DNA of 64,000 bases from Microbacterium azadirachtae (GTDB taxonomy: Bacteria; Actinomycetota; Actinomycetes; Actinomycetales; Microbacteriaceae). Below the pieces are notes generated by a model. It worked only from the letters and a program-made list of their open reading frames with translations, had not been told where the DNA came from and ran no database searches. Each line of letters begins with the position of its first letter. Position 1 is the first letter of the stretch. The stretch spans positions 1 through 64,000 of the forward strand of contig NZ_JYIX01000037.1 of assembly GCF_000956505.1 (NCBI RefSeq), read 5' to 3'. Shown one piece after another: positions 8,349 through 17,434 of the stretch. Made by a program: the position numbers and the translations under genes.

Positions 8349-10088
8349 TCAGGCCCGCATCGCCTGCACGAGCGTGCGCACCAGGGCGAGCACGCCGCCC
8401 TGGGCGCGGAACCGGGTCAGGCCCTCGCTGACCTCCGCGGCCGTGCGCGACGAGGCGAACCACGGCGGCTTCGGCAGGATCGTGAACCGTCCGCCGTCGC
8501 GCACGATCGACGCCGACCGCGGGAACGGCCGGAACGGTCCTCGCACCACCGAGCGCTCGACGTCGGCCAGCAGCAGCGCGTTGTGCACGACGCCGAGTCC
8601 GCTGCCCACGTCGGCGAGCGTGTTGCCCGGGAACGCGCCCCAGGTCACGGTGGGGGTGATGAAGCCGAACGCGGTCCAGGTGTTGATCGCGATGGATCCG
8701 TAGTGCAACGCGGTGATGGCCCGCTCGAAGCCCGCGCCGAGCGATGCCTCCGTGGCAGGGTCGATCAGCACATTCGCGCCGAGTGTGCCCTGCAGCTTCC
8801 CGTTCGCGTGCGCGACGGCGGCATCCAGGAACGCCTGGCCGGTGCCGGCCAGCTGCTCGACGCCCAGTACAGGGGCGAAGTACTCGGTCTGCTCCAGGGC
8901 GGACGGGTCGTCGCCCTCGCCGATCTCGACGAGCAGCCGGTCCGCCAGCACGAGCGCGTCGGGATAGGCGTCGGCCGCCTGCGCCATCCGCTCATCGGAA
9001 CGCGGGTACCAGATGGGGCGCTCCGGGGCGAGCGCGTAGGCGCGGCGCAGTTCGATCAGGAACTGGTCCTTCTGCGCCCAGTCGCGGGAGAGCAGCACGA
9101 CCTGCCCCGCGATGCAGTTGTGTCCGCCGTTCTGCAGGCGCATCGTCGCGACGTGCTCGGCCTGGAACCGCAGATCCTCGTCGCTCCAATGGCCCGGCAC
9201 GACGATGATCGGCGAGACGCCGCCGAGCTCGGCCGTGATCGGCTTCTTCAGCCGCGGCCGGTTCTCGCGCTTGCGGCGCTTGGCCTGGGTGGCCCCCGAG
9301 CCCGTCGAAGGGCCCCACACGATCGCGTCGAAGGTCGGGGCGGATCCGGTGATGTGTACGTGCGCGAAGGCGTCGTGCGCGGTGAGGTAGGCGCCGACGT
9401 CGCCCGCGCCGCGCACGATCCGCAGGAAACCGGGGGCGATGAGCGGCGCGAGGGCCTTCTCGAACACCGGCACGAGCGCGTCCTGGGTGGGGTTGACCTT
9501 GAGCAGCACCACCCTGTCGTGCGCGAGGAGTTCGTAGAGCACGTCGAGCACGGGGATCGAGGTGATGTTGCCGGCGCCGAGCACGAGGCCGATGCCGCCG
9601 TCCGTGTCGGCAGGGGAGCGCTGCGCGAGACCCGCACGAGCCCTGGCATCGCCGGGCGTGACGCCGGGGGTGAGCCACACCTCGCCCGTGAAACCGGAGA
9701 GCAGCAGCTTGTCGATGCCCTCGAGCGGGAACGCGTGCACGCGGGTCTGCCCGCTCGCGGTGCGGTCGACGGTGAGGCCGTCGAGCGGGTTGCGGCCGTG
9801 CGCGATGCGGTCGAGCGTTTCGATGTAGGCGTCCAGCGCGCCGAGCGTCGCGTAGGGGCCGCTCAGCCACTCCTCGCCGCGGAGCGGGTGGTCGTCGCTC
9901 AGCTGCTTCGAGCGCACCGCGGAGCGCGCCCATGCCCGCGCGTTCGCGGCGACCGTGCGCCGCACTCCGCGCAGCAGCGTCACGCGCTGGCCGACGGTGA
10001 GAGCCGACCAGGCGGCGGATCCCTTCTGCAGCTCCGCGATCGCGCTCTCGATCGGTGCGCGGACGTCGTCGGCGAGGGTGTCTGGCAT
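8349..10088 (-). CDS. Aldehyde dehydrogenase family protein with in-frame repeat insertion
   Basis: 579 residues, longer than the usual 450-500. Conserved parts of the ALDH fold are the general-base region (AELGGVSP) and the catalytic cysteine in NGGHNCIAGQ; the NAD-binding middle segment (GIGLVLGAGNITSIPVLDVL) is recognisable. Residues near WGPSTGSGATQ followed by a lysine/arginine-rich stretch interrupt the normal alignment. The DNA there (9289-9316) matches the common Microbacteriaceae repeat core CCCTTCGACGGGCTCGG, so the loop was probably gained by repeat insertion. The start has an AAGGAG ribosome site 6 nt upstream. Substrate unknown. Confidence 0.82.
   Translation of the reverse strand: MPDTLADDVRAPIESAIAELQKGSAAWSALTVGQRVTLLRGVRRTVAANARAWARSAVRSKQLSDDHPLRGEEWLSGPYATLGALDAYIETLDRIAHGRNPLDGLTVDRTASGQTRVHAFPLEGIDKLLLSGFTGEVWLTPGVTPGDARARAGLAQRSPADTDGGIGLVLGAGNITSIPVLDVLYELLAHDRVVLLKVNPTQDALVPVFEKALAPLIAPGFLRIVRGAGDVGAYLTAHDAFAHVHITGSAPTFDAIVWGPSTGSGATQAKRRKRENRPRLKKPITAELGGVSPIIVVPGHWSDEDLRFQAEHVATMRLQNGGHNCIAGQVVLLSRDWAQKDQFLIELRRAYALAPERPIWYPRSDERMAQAADAYPDALVLADRLLVEIGEGDDPSALEQTEYFAPVLGVEQLAGTGQAFLDAAVAHANGKLQGTLGANVLIDPATEASLGAGFERAITALHYGSIAINTWTAFGFITPTVTWGAFPGNTLADVGSGLGVVHNALLLADVERSVVRGPFRPFPRSASIVRDGGRFTILPKPPWFASSRTAAEVSEGLTRFRAQGGVLALVRTLVQAMRA
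9289..9316. repeat. CCCTTCGACGGGCTCGG-type repeat inside the aldehyde dehydrogenase gene
   Basis: The palindromic element GGCCCTTCGACGGGCTCGGG, with GGCC ends on both sides, sits in frame and encodes G-P-S-T-G-S-G. This unit is familiar from intergenic regions in Microbacteriaceae; here it lies within a coding region. Confidence 0.6.
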
Positions 10089-10146
10089 CGGGATCTCCTT
10101 CGGCGCGGTCTTTGTTCAGCGTACGCGCTCGGTGTGGAACCGAGTC

Positions 10147-11523
10147 TCAGCGATCGGCACCGTCGATGTCGCTGCGACGCAGTCGGTAGCGGGCCAGCGT
10201 CGCGAGGCTCAGCAGCATGAGCACGGCCGGGACGACGCTGAAGATCAGCACGATCCCGGTCACGGCGCTCCCCGGCTGCACGACCGCGCTCGCAGCGCCC
10301 GCGGTACGCGAGATGTAGCCGGTGACCGCCAGCACGACCGCGACGATCGTGGTGCCCAGCGCGAAGCCCACGGTCTCCGACGCCGTCCACATGCCGGTGA
10401 ACGTGCCGGCGTTGCCCGGTCCGCTGTCGCGCTCGTCGTGCGAGATCACGTCCGGCAGCATCGCCATCGGCAGCGCCTGCATGCCCGCGTAGGCGACGCC
10501 TGCGGCGGCCACGGAGGCGTAGATCCAGGATCCGGGCATCCACAGCGCCAGCACGATCGAGGCGGATGCGACCAGGAAGATCGTCGACGCGATCCGGAAG
10601 GCGCGTTCCTTGCCGATCCGGCGCGACAGCCGCTCCCAGCCGGGGGTCGCGATCACGGCCGGGGCGACCAGGGCGATGAACAGCAGCGTGACCGCGCTCT
10701 CCGAGCGCATGACCCAGGTCGCGACGTACTGCGCACCTGCGAGCATCGTGCCGGTGGCGAGCGCCTGCAGCAGGTACGTGCCGAGCAGCGCGCGGAACGG
10801 CTGCGACCGGCGCACGGCGGCGAAGCCCGCGGCGTACTGCGCGCGGATCCCGACGTGCTCGACGGTCGCCGGGGCGGCGACGGCGTCGTCGGCGGTGCGC
10901 GCGGCGATGAGCATGCCCACGCCGATCACGATGCCGGCGACCACGCCCATCACGAGGTAGCCGATGACCGGGTCCCCGGTGATGCGGCGCAGCTCCGGGC
11001 CTCCGCCGCCGAACAGCAGGATCGTGACGGTGAGCGCGATCACCCGCCAGCTGAGCAGCCGGGTGCGCTCGTCGTAGCTCGAGGTGAGCTCGGCCGGCAG
11101 CGCGATGTAGGGGACCTGGAACAGGCTGAACGAGGTGGCCGTGGCGAGGAATGCCAGCAGCACGCAGATCACGCCCGCGACCGGACCGAACGCCGGCGGC
11201 ACCGCGAAGGTGAGGGCGAAGAACACGGGCAGCGTGAAGGCCCCGATCAGCATGAAGCGCTTCCGGCTGCCGGTGCGGATGAGGCTGCGATCCGACCAGG
11301 CGCCGATCACCGGGTCGATCACGACGTCCCACACCTTCGCGAGGGTGACGATCGTTCCGGCGAGGATCGCGGCGACGCCGAGGTTGTCGGTGAGGAAGTA
11401 CGCGAGCACCAGGCCGGGCAGCGTGGCGAAGCCCCCGGTGCCGAGAGATCCCGTGGCGTAACGGGCGACCGTGCGGGCGGGAAGGCGCGTGGGGGCTCGT
11501 TCAGCGCGAGCGGCGGTGCTCAT
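10147..11523 (-). CDS. GPH-family (glycoside/pentoside/hexuronide) cation symporter, MFS_2
   Basis: 458 residues with twelve hydrophobic segments. The family signature DPVIGAWSDR lies between the second and third helices. ELTSSYDERTRLLSWR follows the fourth, and the C-terminal half has the matching SHDERDSGPGNAGTFTGMW segment. Members import sugars or glycosides with H+ or Na+. The start is the ATG preceded by TACACT at 7 nt, so the mRNA is probably leaderless. No sugar-utilisation enzymes are adjacent, so the substrate is open. Confidence 0.85.
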   Translation of the reverse strand: MSTAARAERAPTRLPARTVARYATGSLGTGGFATLPGLVLAYFLTDNLGVAAILAGTIVTLAKVWDVVIDPVIGAWSDRSLIRTGSRKRFMLIGAFTLPVFFALTFAVPPAFGPVAGVICVLLAFLATATSFSLFQVPYIALPAELTSSYDERTRLLSWRVIALTVTILLFGGGGPELRRITGDPVIGYLVMGVVAGIVIGVGMLIAARTADDAVAAPATVEHVGIRAQYAAGFAAVRRSQPFRALLGTYLLQALATGTMLAGAQYVATWVMRSESAVTLLFIALVAPAVIATPGWERLSRRIGKERAFRIASTIFLVASASIVLALWMPGSWIYASVAAAGVAYAGMQALPMAMLPDVISHDERDSGPGNAGTFTGMWTASETVGFALGTTIVAVVLAVTGYISRTAGAASAVVQPGSAVTGIVLIFSVVPAVLMLLSLATLARYRLRRSDIDGADR

Positions 11524-11580
11524 GCGCGCCAGTGTATCGGCGAGCCCGGTTCCGTCCGGCCCGGGGGCTGCGGAACCCGG

Positions 11581-11703
11581 CTTTGGGGCGCACTTCCCCG
11601 TTTTGGGGCGCGCCACGCCCGGAATCCGTGTCAGGACGCGCCCCGAAACGGGAGAACGCGCCCCAAAACGGCGTGCGCGCACCCCGAACAGGCGCGCACC
11701 CCG
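11581..11703. repeat. Intergenic repeat family B (TTTGGGGCGCGCC ... GGCGCGCCCCAAAA), copy 1
   Basis: Left half contains two TTTGGGGCGC boxes, right half several GCGCCCCRAAACG boxes in opposite orientation. The central core CGGAATCCGTGTCAGGACGC is identical in copy 2 (13355-13487). The whole can fold into one large hairpin. It lies between the tandem mycoredoxin and symporter genes. Confidence 0.75.
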
Positions 11704-11708
11704 GGGGG

Positions 11709-11972
11709 TCAGATCAGGGACAGCTCGCGCAGCTTGGCCTCGACGTCGGCGTTGGACGGCTCGACGTGGTGCGAGGAGTCGGGGTAGACCACCACAGGGA
11801 TGTTCATGCGGCCGGAGATCTCCTTGGCCACGTCGGCGGCGGCGGGATCCTCGACCAGGTCGACGTAGGTGTAGGCGACGCCGAGCTCGTCGAGCTGCCT
11901 CTTGGTGCGGATGCAGTCGCGGCACCAGTCGGCGCCGAACATGGTGATCGTGTCAGAGGCGGGGGTGGTCAT
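11709..11972 (-). CDS. Mycoredoxin/glutaredoxin-like thiol-disulfide oxidoreductase
   Basis: 87 residues, one thioredoxin-fold domain. The active site is W-C-R-D-C after the first strand (ITMFGADWCRDC). The cis-proline is in NIPVVVY, and the C-terminal SNADVEAKLREL helix is typical of mycoredoxin-type actinobacterial glutaredoxins. These reduce protein disulfides or mixed disulfides with mycothiol. The second cysteine is kept, so dithiol chemistry is possible. The start is the ATG 6 nt downstream of TACCCT, without Shine-Dalgarno. Confidence 0.85.
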   Translation of the reverse strand: MTTPASDTITMFGADWCRDCIRTKRQLDELGVAYTYVDLVEDPAAADVAKEISGRMNIPVVVYPDSSHHVEPSNADVEAKLRELSLI

Positions 11973-12143
11973 GAATCCAGGGTACGGCCCATCGGAGGGG
12001 GTGGGATCGGCGAGAAGGCAAGGGCCTTGCCCGGTGTTCACCGCCCGTTAGCCTGGGTGGGAGAGGGTGTCTGACGGGAAACGCGCAGGTTCCGCATGGT
12101 TTCGCATGGGACCATGTCGAGTCACGCGAACGGAGGAGGGGGC

Positions 12144-13313
12144 ATGGGAGACATGTCGGCAGGGGAGAGGATCCCCGGTGCCACGGTCATCATTCCGACC
12201 TTCAACGAGCGGGATAACATCGCCGCTCTCATCTCGCGCGTCTCCGCCGCGCTGAGCGATCGCGACGGCGAGATCCTCTTCGTCGACGACAGCTCGGACG
12301 ACACCCCAGAGGTGATCCGCACGCTCGCCGCCTCCGCGCCGATGCCCGTGCGTCTCCTGCATCGCGACAAGCCTGAGGGCGGACTCGGCGGTGCCGTGGT
12401 CGAAGGGATCCGGTCCGCGTCCTACGACGTCTGCATCGTCATGGACGGCGACCTGCAGCACCCGCCGGAGCTGCTCCCCGACATGATCGATCGCTACGAG
12501 GACGGCGATGCCGACGTCGTCGTCGCGTCGCGCTACATCGGCGGCGGCGACAACGGCGGCCTGGCGGGCGCCATGCGGGTGGGAGTCTCGCGGGGCGCGA
12601 CGCTCCTCACCAAGGCGATGTTCCCGATCCGGCTCTCCGGAGCCTCGGATCCCATGACCGGCTACTTCCTCGTCGACCGGACCCGTGTGGATCCGGATGC
12701 GCTGCGGCCCAACGGCTTCAAGATCCTGCTGGAGATCCTGGTGCGCTCCGACGTGCGCATCGCCGAGGTCCCGATGGAGTTCGGCGAGCGTCTGCACGGA
12801 CATTCCAAGGCGTCGTTCGTGCAGGGCATGCAATTCCTCAAGCACCTCGCCCGGCTGCGCTTCGGCAAGATGTCGCTGTTCGCGATCATCGGGGCCGTCG
12901 GAGCCCTCGCGAACCTCGTCATCATGTGGGCGCTCACGCACCTCGGCATGGAGTACGTCTGGGCGGCCATCATCGCCGCCGAGGTGACGATCGTCGGCAA
13001 CTTCATCCTGCAGGAGCGCTACGTCTTCAACGACATGCGCGGCGACGCACAGGGGATCGCCGTGCGCTTCGCGCAGTCGTTCACGTTCAACAACGTCGAG
13101 GCCGCCGTGCGGATCCCGATCCTCGCGCTCATGGTCGAGAGCTGGCACATCTCGAGCATCCTGGCCGCGGCGATCTCGCTGGTCGCAGCGTTCTTCGTGC
13201 GCTTCCTGTTCCACTCGCTCGTCGTGTACGCGCCGCGCCGGTCCGTGCGCCAGGTGCGCAAGGCCGAGGAGCGTCGCGCGCGGCTCGAGGCGGAGACCGC
13301 CGCCGCGGAGTGA
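12144..13313 (+). CDS. GT2 polyprenyl-phosphate glycosyltransferase fused to a GtrA-like membrane domain
   Basis: 389 residues. Residues about 11-235 are a GT-A dolichol-phosphate-mannose-synthase-like domain: ATVIIPTFNERDNI at the start, the DGDLQHPPEL metal/nucleotide-sugar site, and GHSKASF near the end. Residues about 250-370 are a GtrA/DPMS-like domain of four membrane helices. Such fusions transfer a sugar from a nucleotide to undecaprenyl phosphate and may help flip it, supplying sugars for wall polymers or protein glycosylation. GGAGGAGGGG precedes the ATG. The downstream polysaccharide deacetylase is convergent. Confidence 0.88.
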   Translation: MGDMSAGERIPGATVIIPTFNERDNIAALISRVSAALSDRDGEILFVDDSSDDTPEVIRTLAASAPMPVRLLHRDKPEGGLGGAVVEGIRSASYDVCIVMDGDLQHPPELLPDMIDRYEDGDADVVVASRYIGGGDNGGLAGAMRVGVSRGATLLTKAMFPIRLSGASDPMTGYFLVDRTRVDPDALRPNGFKILLEILVRSDVRIAEVPMEFGERLHGHSKASFVQGMQFLKHLARLRFGKMSLFAIIGAVGALANLVIMWALTHLGMEYVWAAIIAAEVTIVGNFILQERYVFNDMRGDAQGIAVRFAQSFTFNNVEAAVRIPILALMVESWHISSILAAAISLVAAFFVRFLFHSLVVYAPRRSVRQVRKAEERRARLEAETAAAE

Positions 13314-13354
13314 TCCCGGCCGGTGGAGGGTTCTCCATCTGGGCGCCCCCGCGT

Positions 13355-13487
13355 GGTTTGGGGCGCGCGCCGACGATTTGGGGCGCGCCGCACCCGGAAT
13401 CCGTGTCAGGACGCGCCCCAAAACGAAGGGACGCGCCCCGAACGGGACGACGCCGAACGAAGGGACGCACCCCGAACCGAACTACGG
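13355..13487. repeat. Intergenic repeat family B, copy 2
   Basis: Same architecture and identical core as copy 1, with TTTGGGGCGC boxes on the left and repeated GACGCGCCCC(A/G)AA(A)CG and GGGACGCACCCCGAAC boxes on the right. It fills the gap between the convergent glycosyltransferase and polysaccharide deacetylase genes and may act as a bidirectional terminator. Confidence 0.75.
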
Positions 13488-13514
13488 GGATCCCCGTAGC
13501 CGGACGTGTCGGCG

Positions 13515-14678
13515 TCAGCCGATGTTGTTCTTCAGCCCGTTGACCGTGTCGCCGTAGTTGATCCGGACCACGGGCAGCTGGAGTTTGTTCGTGCCGATCT
13601 TCACGTAGCCGAAGTCGATCGTGCGCGCGAGCAGGAACCCGGCCTTGGTCACGCCCTCCTCGGCGGTCGCGTTGTAGTGACCATAGGGGTAGGCGATGAC
13701 CTCTTTCGCGCCGAGCACCTTCGCCGACTCCTCGAGGTCGGCGGCGACCTCATCGGCCGACAGGTTCACCATGCGTCCCTTGCCGTTGTCGCCGGCGCGG
13801 TGCATGTCGTTGGTGTGCGAGCGCTGCAGGACATAGGGCGAGGGCGATCCGTCCTTGCGCTCGCCGGTGATCACGAACGACGTCGTCAGCAGCTTCCGCT
13901 CCGTCACCACGGGCACCGCGAGCTGGAGCCAGGTCGGATCCGCATCGTCGTCGGTGATGATGAGCGAGTGCTGCGGCAGGAACAGCTTGCCGTCGATGAA
14001 GGCGTTCAGCTCGTCCCAGGTGGGCATGTAGAACTTCTGGGAGGCGACGTAGTCCATCTGCGCCTTGAAGTCCTCGATGTACACGTAGTTGTTGCGCAGC
14101 CAGCTGTCCTCACCCTCGGGCTTGGTCGTGAACTGGTGGTACATCAGGATCGGGATCTTCGACGCGGTCGCGGTGTTCTGCTCCGGCGTGGTCCAGGCGG
14201 CGTAGAGCGTGCGCTGGTTGTCCGTGCACGTGGTCAGCTGCGACCCGTTCACGCGGTCCGTCTGCACCTGCGCCTGCGCGGCCTCCGGGGTCGGATACCA
14301 CCCGGCGAACACGGATCCGGCCCGCTCGGGAATGGGCAGGCCCGAGAACAGCACGCCCGTCTTCTGCAGCATCGGCGCGTGCTCGATGCCATCACCGGCG
14401 AAGGACACGGCGCACGCGGTGGCGGGGTCGGCCGCGGTCTTCAGCAGCACCTGCACGGGCGTGAGCGGCGTCGGCTTCGGGGTCGGCGTGCTGGTCGCGC
14501 CCGCCGCGGCCGCCTTGTCCTGGCCTCCGCCGAGAAGGGCCCGCACCGAGATGGTGCCCACGACGGCGACGAGCGCGACGGCGAGCACAGCGATCAGCCC
14601 GATGACGAGGCGGCGACGGCGGATCACCGCACGTGAGGGGCGCGGACGGCGCGACGAAGCAGGTGATCCTCCGGTCAT
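13515..14678 (-). CDS. Membrane-anchored polysaccharide deacetylase (NodB-like)
   Basis: 387 residues. A basic cytoplasmic N-terminus is followed by one membrane helix (about 23-45), a Thr/Pro linker and a region of unknown function to about residue 170. A NodB-homology domain follows, starting PILMYHQF. The metal-binding pair is ITDDDA and the histidine motif is SHTNDMHR, with spacing like the PgaB-type H-T-x-x-x-H. PYGHYN near the end matches motif 3. It probably removes acyl groups from wall or exopolysaccharide at the outer face. TACACT lies 7 nt before the ATG, with no ribosome site, so it is likely leaderless. Confidence 0.83.
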   Translation of the reverse strand: MTGGSPASSRRPRPSRAVIRRRRLVIGLIAVLAVALVAVVGTISVRALLGGGQDKAAAAGATSTPTPKPTPLTPVQVLLKTAADPATACAVSFAGDGIEHAPMLQKTGVLFSGLPIPERAGSVFAGWYPTPEAAQAQVQTDRVNGSQLTTCTDNQRTLYAAWTTPEQNTATASKIPILMYHQFTTKPEGEDSWLRNNYVYIEDFKAQMDYVASQKFYMPTWDELNAFIDGKLFLPQHSLIITDDDADPTWLQLAVPVVTERKLLTTSFVITGERKDGSPSPYVLQRSHTNDMHRAGDNGKGRMVNLSADEVAADLEESAKVLGAKEVIAYPYGHYNATAEEGVTKAGFLLARTIDFGYVKIGTNKLQLPVVRINYGDTVNGLKNNIG

Positions 14679-14736
14679 GGTGCTGAGTGTAGGGGATCGA
14701 TGGGGCCGGATCCTGACGCGATCATGAGCGCGCCGC

Positions 14737-15360
14737 TCAGAGCAGCCAGCCGCGCTCCTGGGCGATCCGTGCGGCGTCCGCTCTCGTGCGGGCCTCCAGC
14801 TTCTGCATCGCCGAGGACAGGTGGTTCCGCGTGGTCCCCTCGGACAGGTGCAGCGCGAGGGCCACATCGGAGATCGTGCCGCCGTCGCGGGCGGCCGCCA
14901 GCACCTCGGCCTCGCGCGGGGTCAGCGGCGACGGGCCCGCCGTGAGCGCGTCGGTGGCGAGCGCGGCGTCGATCACGGTCTCGCCCCGCATCACGCGCCG
15001 CACGACGTCGGCGAGCTCGGAAGCCGGGGTGTCCTTGACCACGTAGCCGGCGACCCCCGCGGACAGGGCGCGGGAGAGGTATCCGGCGCGGCCGAACGTC
15101 GTCACGATCACGATCCGCACCCCTGGCAGCGCCTGACGCAGCTGCGCCGCGGCGGTGAGTCCGTCGATGCCGGGCATCTCGACGTCGAGCAGGGCGATGT
15201 CGGGGCGGTGCTCCTGCGCGGCGGGGAGCACCTCGTCGCCGCGTCCGACCTGAGCGGTCACCACGAGATCGTCTTCCAGACCGAGCAGCGTCGCGAGCGC
15301 GCCGCGTACGAGCGCCTGGTCGTCGGCGAGCAGGATCCGGATCGGCGCGTTCGCCGTCAT
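14737..15360 (-). CDS. NarL/FixJ-family response regulator (DesR-like)
   Basis: 207 residues. The receiver domain has the acidic pair ADDQ, phospho-acceptor Asp in ALLDVEMPG, Thr in IVTTFG and Lys in VVKDTP. The C-terminal LuxR-type HTH runs from LTPREAEVLAAARDG to LSEGTTRNHLSSAMQKL. It starts inside the stop codon of the kinase gene (ATGA), so kinase and regulator are coupled. It is the last gene of an ABC-permease-kinase-regulator operon, and probably autoregulates it through the palindrome upstream of the ATPase gene. Confidence 0.92.
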   Translation of the reverse strand: MTANAPIRILLADDQALVRGALATLLGLEDDLVVTAQVGRGDEVLPAAQEHRPDIALLDVEMPGIDGLTAAAQLRQALPGVRIVIVTTFGRAGYLSRALSAGVAGYVVKDTPASELADVVRRVMRGETVIDAALATDALTAGPSPLTPREAEVLAAARDGGTISDVALALHLSEGTTRNHLSSAMQKLEARTRADAARIAQERGWLL

Positions 15361-16613
15361 GCAGTGACCTCCAGCAGGAATCCGCCATGGCGGGAGCGGC
15401 CGATCCTCAGCGCGCCGCCCGCGTCGGCCGCGCGCTCGGCGAGTCCGTGCAGGCCGGTGCCGGCCGGTTCGTCGGCGGGGCGGGGCGCCGGCCCCACGCC
15501 GTCGTCCTCGATCGCGATGCGCCCCGGACTCAGCATCACCCAGCAGTTGGTCGCCCCGGCGTGCCGGATCACGTTCGTGACGGCCTCGCGCAGCGCCCAG
15601 CCGAACAGCTCGCGGTTGCGCTCCGGCACATCGTCCGTCGTCATCGGCAGGTGCGCCGTGATGCCCGCGGCGGGCAGCAGGGTGCGCAGCGAGGCGAGTT
15701 CGCTCGCGATCCGCACCTGACGGTAGCCGGAGACGACCGCGCGCATGTCGCCGAGCGTGGCCCTGGCGAGGGTCTGCACCTCGTGGATCTCCGCCACGGC
15801 GGCAGCAGGATCCCGATCGGCGAGCTTCGCCGCCAGATCCGCCTTGAGCGAGATGGCGGAGAGGGAGTGCCCGAGGATGTCGTGCATGTCGCGGGCGACG
15901 CGGTTGCGCTCCTCCTCGACGGCGACGACGGCGAGCTCCTTCTGCGTGCGGCGCAGCTGAGCCAGGGTCTGCAGGTTGCGGGTGAAGGCCGCCATCAGGG
16001 TGCCGATGGAGAGGATGATCAGCGGCATCGTCCAGGGCGGGGTGCTCGTCGGCTGGAAGGCGCCGTCGACGAGGTTCATCACGAACGACACGGCGGACAG
16101 ACCGATCACGGCGAGCATGGCGCGGAAGTCGCCGCCGAAGCAGAGCGCGGCGGAGACCGCGACGTACGTCCACAGTCCCGACAGGTCGGGCCCGAGCACG
16201 ACGAGGAAGGGCAGCGACAGCAGCAGGAGCCCCGCCGGAGGGACCCACCGCCAGCGGTCGGGGAGTGCCATCGCCACGGGGAACGAGAACGTGAAGAGCG
16301 CGCCGTAGACGACCACCGCGAGTCCCCAGAACCAGGATCCCGGCGCGGGGAGCTGGGTGAGGATCGGCACCAGGATGAACCCGATGATGAACACCTGGCT
16401 GATCAGAGCGCCCGGATACCAGCGTTTCGCGCCGGGGGCGCCGAGCGTGAGCCGCAGCCGGGCCCAGCCCGTGACACCGTCCAGGGACGGTGCGTCGAGG
16501 AAGCCGCCCTCGCGGATGCCCAAGCGCGTCACGAAACCGAACCGACCCGCACGACGAGCAGGGCGTGCGGCCGCAGCCGGCACGCCCTGCTCGTCGCAGG
16601 CGTCGTCCGTCAC
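15357..16613 (-). CDS. DesK-like sensor histidine kinase
   Basis: 418 residues. The N-terminal half has about five to six membrane helices. The HisKA_3 phospho-acceptor histidine is in RNRVARDMHDILGHSLS, followed by an HATPase domain with the N box (REAVTNVIRHA), DDGVG and GTGLHGLAERA. The GTG start comes 1 nt after the permease stop, so translation is coupled. Kinases of this type sense membrane state or envelope-acting compounds and control the linked exporter. Confidence 0.9.
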   Translation of the reverse strand: MTDDACDEQGVPAAAARPARRAGRFGFVTRLGIREGGFLDAPSLDGVTGWARLRLTLGAPGAKRWYPGALISQVFIIGFILVPILTQLPAPGSWFWGLAVVVYGALFTFSFPVAMALPDRWRWVPPAGLLLLSLPFLVVLGPDLSGLWTYVAVSAALCFGGDFRAMLAVIGLSAVSFVMNLVDGAFQPTSTPPWTMPLIILSIGTLMAAFTRNLQTLAQLRRTQKELAVVAVEEERNRVARDMHDILGHSLSAISLKADLAAKLADRDPAAAVAEIHEVQTLARATLGDMRAVVSGYRQVRIASELASLRTLLPAAGITAHLPMTTDDVPERNRELFGWALREAVTNVIRHAGATNCWVMLSPGRIAIEDDGVGPAPRPADEPAGTGLHGLAERAADAGGALRIGRSRHGGFLLEVTA

Positions 16614-16614
16614 C

Positions 16615-17433
16615 TCAGACGCGCTTGGTGTCGCGGCGGAACATCAGCACGGCCAGCGCCGTGAAGATGAGGAACCAGGCGATGAGGTTCGGCACGGCCC
16701 AGCCGTTCGGCGCGACGCCGATGACGGCGGACTGGGCGAGTTCGGCGATGCCCCACAGCGGGGTGAATCGTGCGCCGACCTGTACCGCGTCCGGCATGAT
16801 CGCGAGAGGGACGAACAGGCCGCCCATGAAGCTCAGGATCGGGAGGATCGGTCCGAGGTAGCGCATCGCGTTCTGCGCGGGGAAGGCGTAGCCGACCGCG
16901 AGACCGAGGCTGGTCAGCATGAGCGAGCTCAGCCAGGCGAGGACGCCGGCCGGGATCAGGTTGCCGAGCGGGGCGGTGATGCCGAGCGCTGCACCGACGA
17001 TCAGCGTGACGAGCACGGCGATGCCGCCGAGGACGAGGCCGCAGATGACCTTGACCAGGATGTACACGATCGGGTTCAACGGCGTGAGGCGCAGCTGCCG
17101 GCTCCAGCCCTGGGCGCGTTCCGCGGCGACGGAGACGCCGGTCATCGTGCTCGCGACCATGGCGCCGTACACGGCCATCGAGATCATGATCGGCACCGCG
17201 GCCGACATTCCCCCTTGGCTGACCGGGACGCTCGAGATGGACGAGTTCTTGTTCGGCAGCCCGATCATGACCAGCATCGCGATCGGGAAGATCAGCGTGA
17301 ACACGACCACGCTCGAGTTGCGGAACAGGCGCTTGAGCTCGACGCCGAGGAACGTGAGGCTGAAGCCGCCCATCGGCGGTACGCGGCGGGAGGACGGATC
17401 GATCCGGTCCAGGCGCTCGGTGGCGGTGGTCAT
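16615..17433 (-). CDS. ABC-2 type permease
   Basis: 272 residues with six hydrophobic segments in the ABC-2 pattern (first helix SVVVFTLIFPIAMLVMIG, last NLIAWFLIFTALAVLMF). It pairs with the ATPase encoded immediately upstream, with 1 nt between stop and start. Together with the kinase/regulator it forms an envelope-stress or drug-export module. The substrate is unknown. Confidence 0.9.
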   Translation of the reverse strand: MTTATERLDRIDPSSRRVPPMGGFSLTFLGVELKRLFRNSSVVVFTLIFPIAMLVMIGLPNKNSSISSVPVSQGGMSAAVPIMISMAVYGAMVASTMTGVSVAAERAQGWSRQLRLTPLNPIVYILVKVICGLVLGGIAVLVTLIVGAALGITAPLGNLIPAGVLAWLSSLMLTSLGLAVGYAFPAQNAMRYLGPILPILSFMGGLFVPLAIMPDAVQVGARFTPLWGIAELAQSAVIGVAPNGWAVPNLIAWFLIFTALAVLMFRRDTKRV

Positions 17434-17434
17434 G

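Noticed and set aside
8286..10220. 644-codon plus-strand frame opposite the aldehyde dehydrogenase
   Set aside because: Antisense artefact; the minus strand carries the catalytic ALDH motifs.
12036..12053. PHO box before the GT2-GtrA gene (GTTCACC-GCCC-GTTAGCC)
   Set aside because: The second half coincides with a plausible TAGCCT -10 box, and the gene has no phosphate link; probably chance.
12048..13421. Minus-strand frame opposite the glycosyltransferase
   Set aside because: No domains; antisense artefact.
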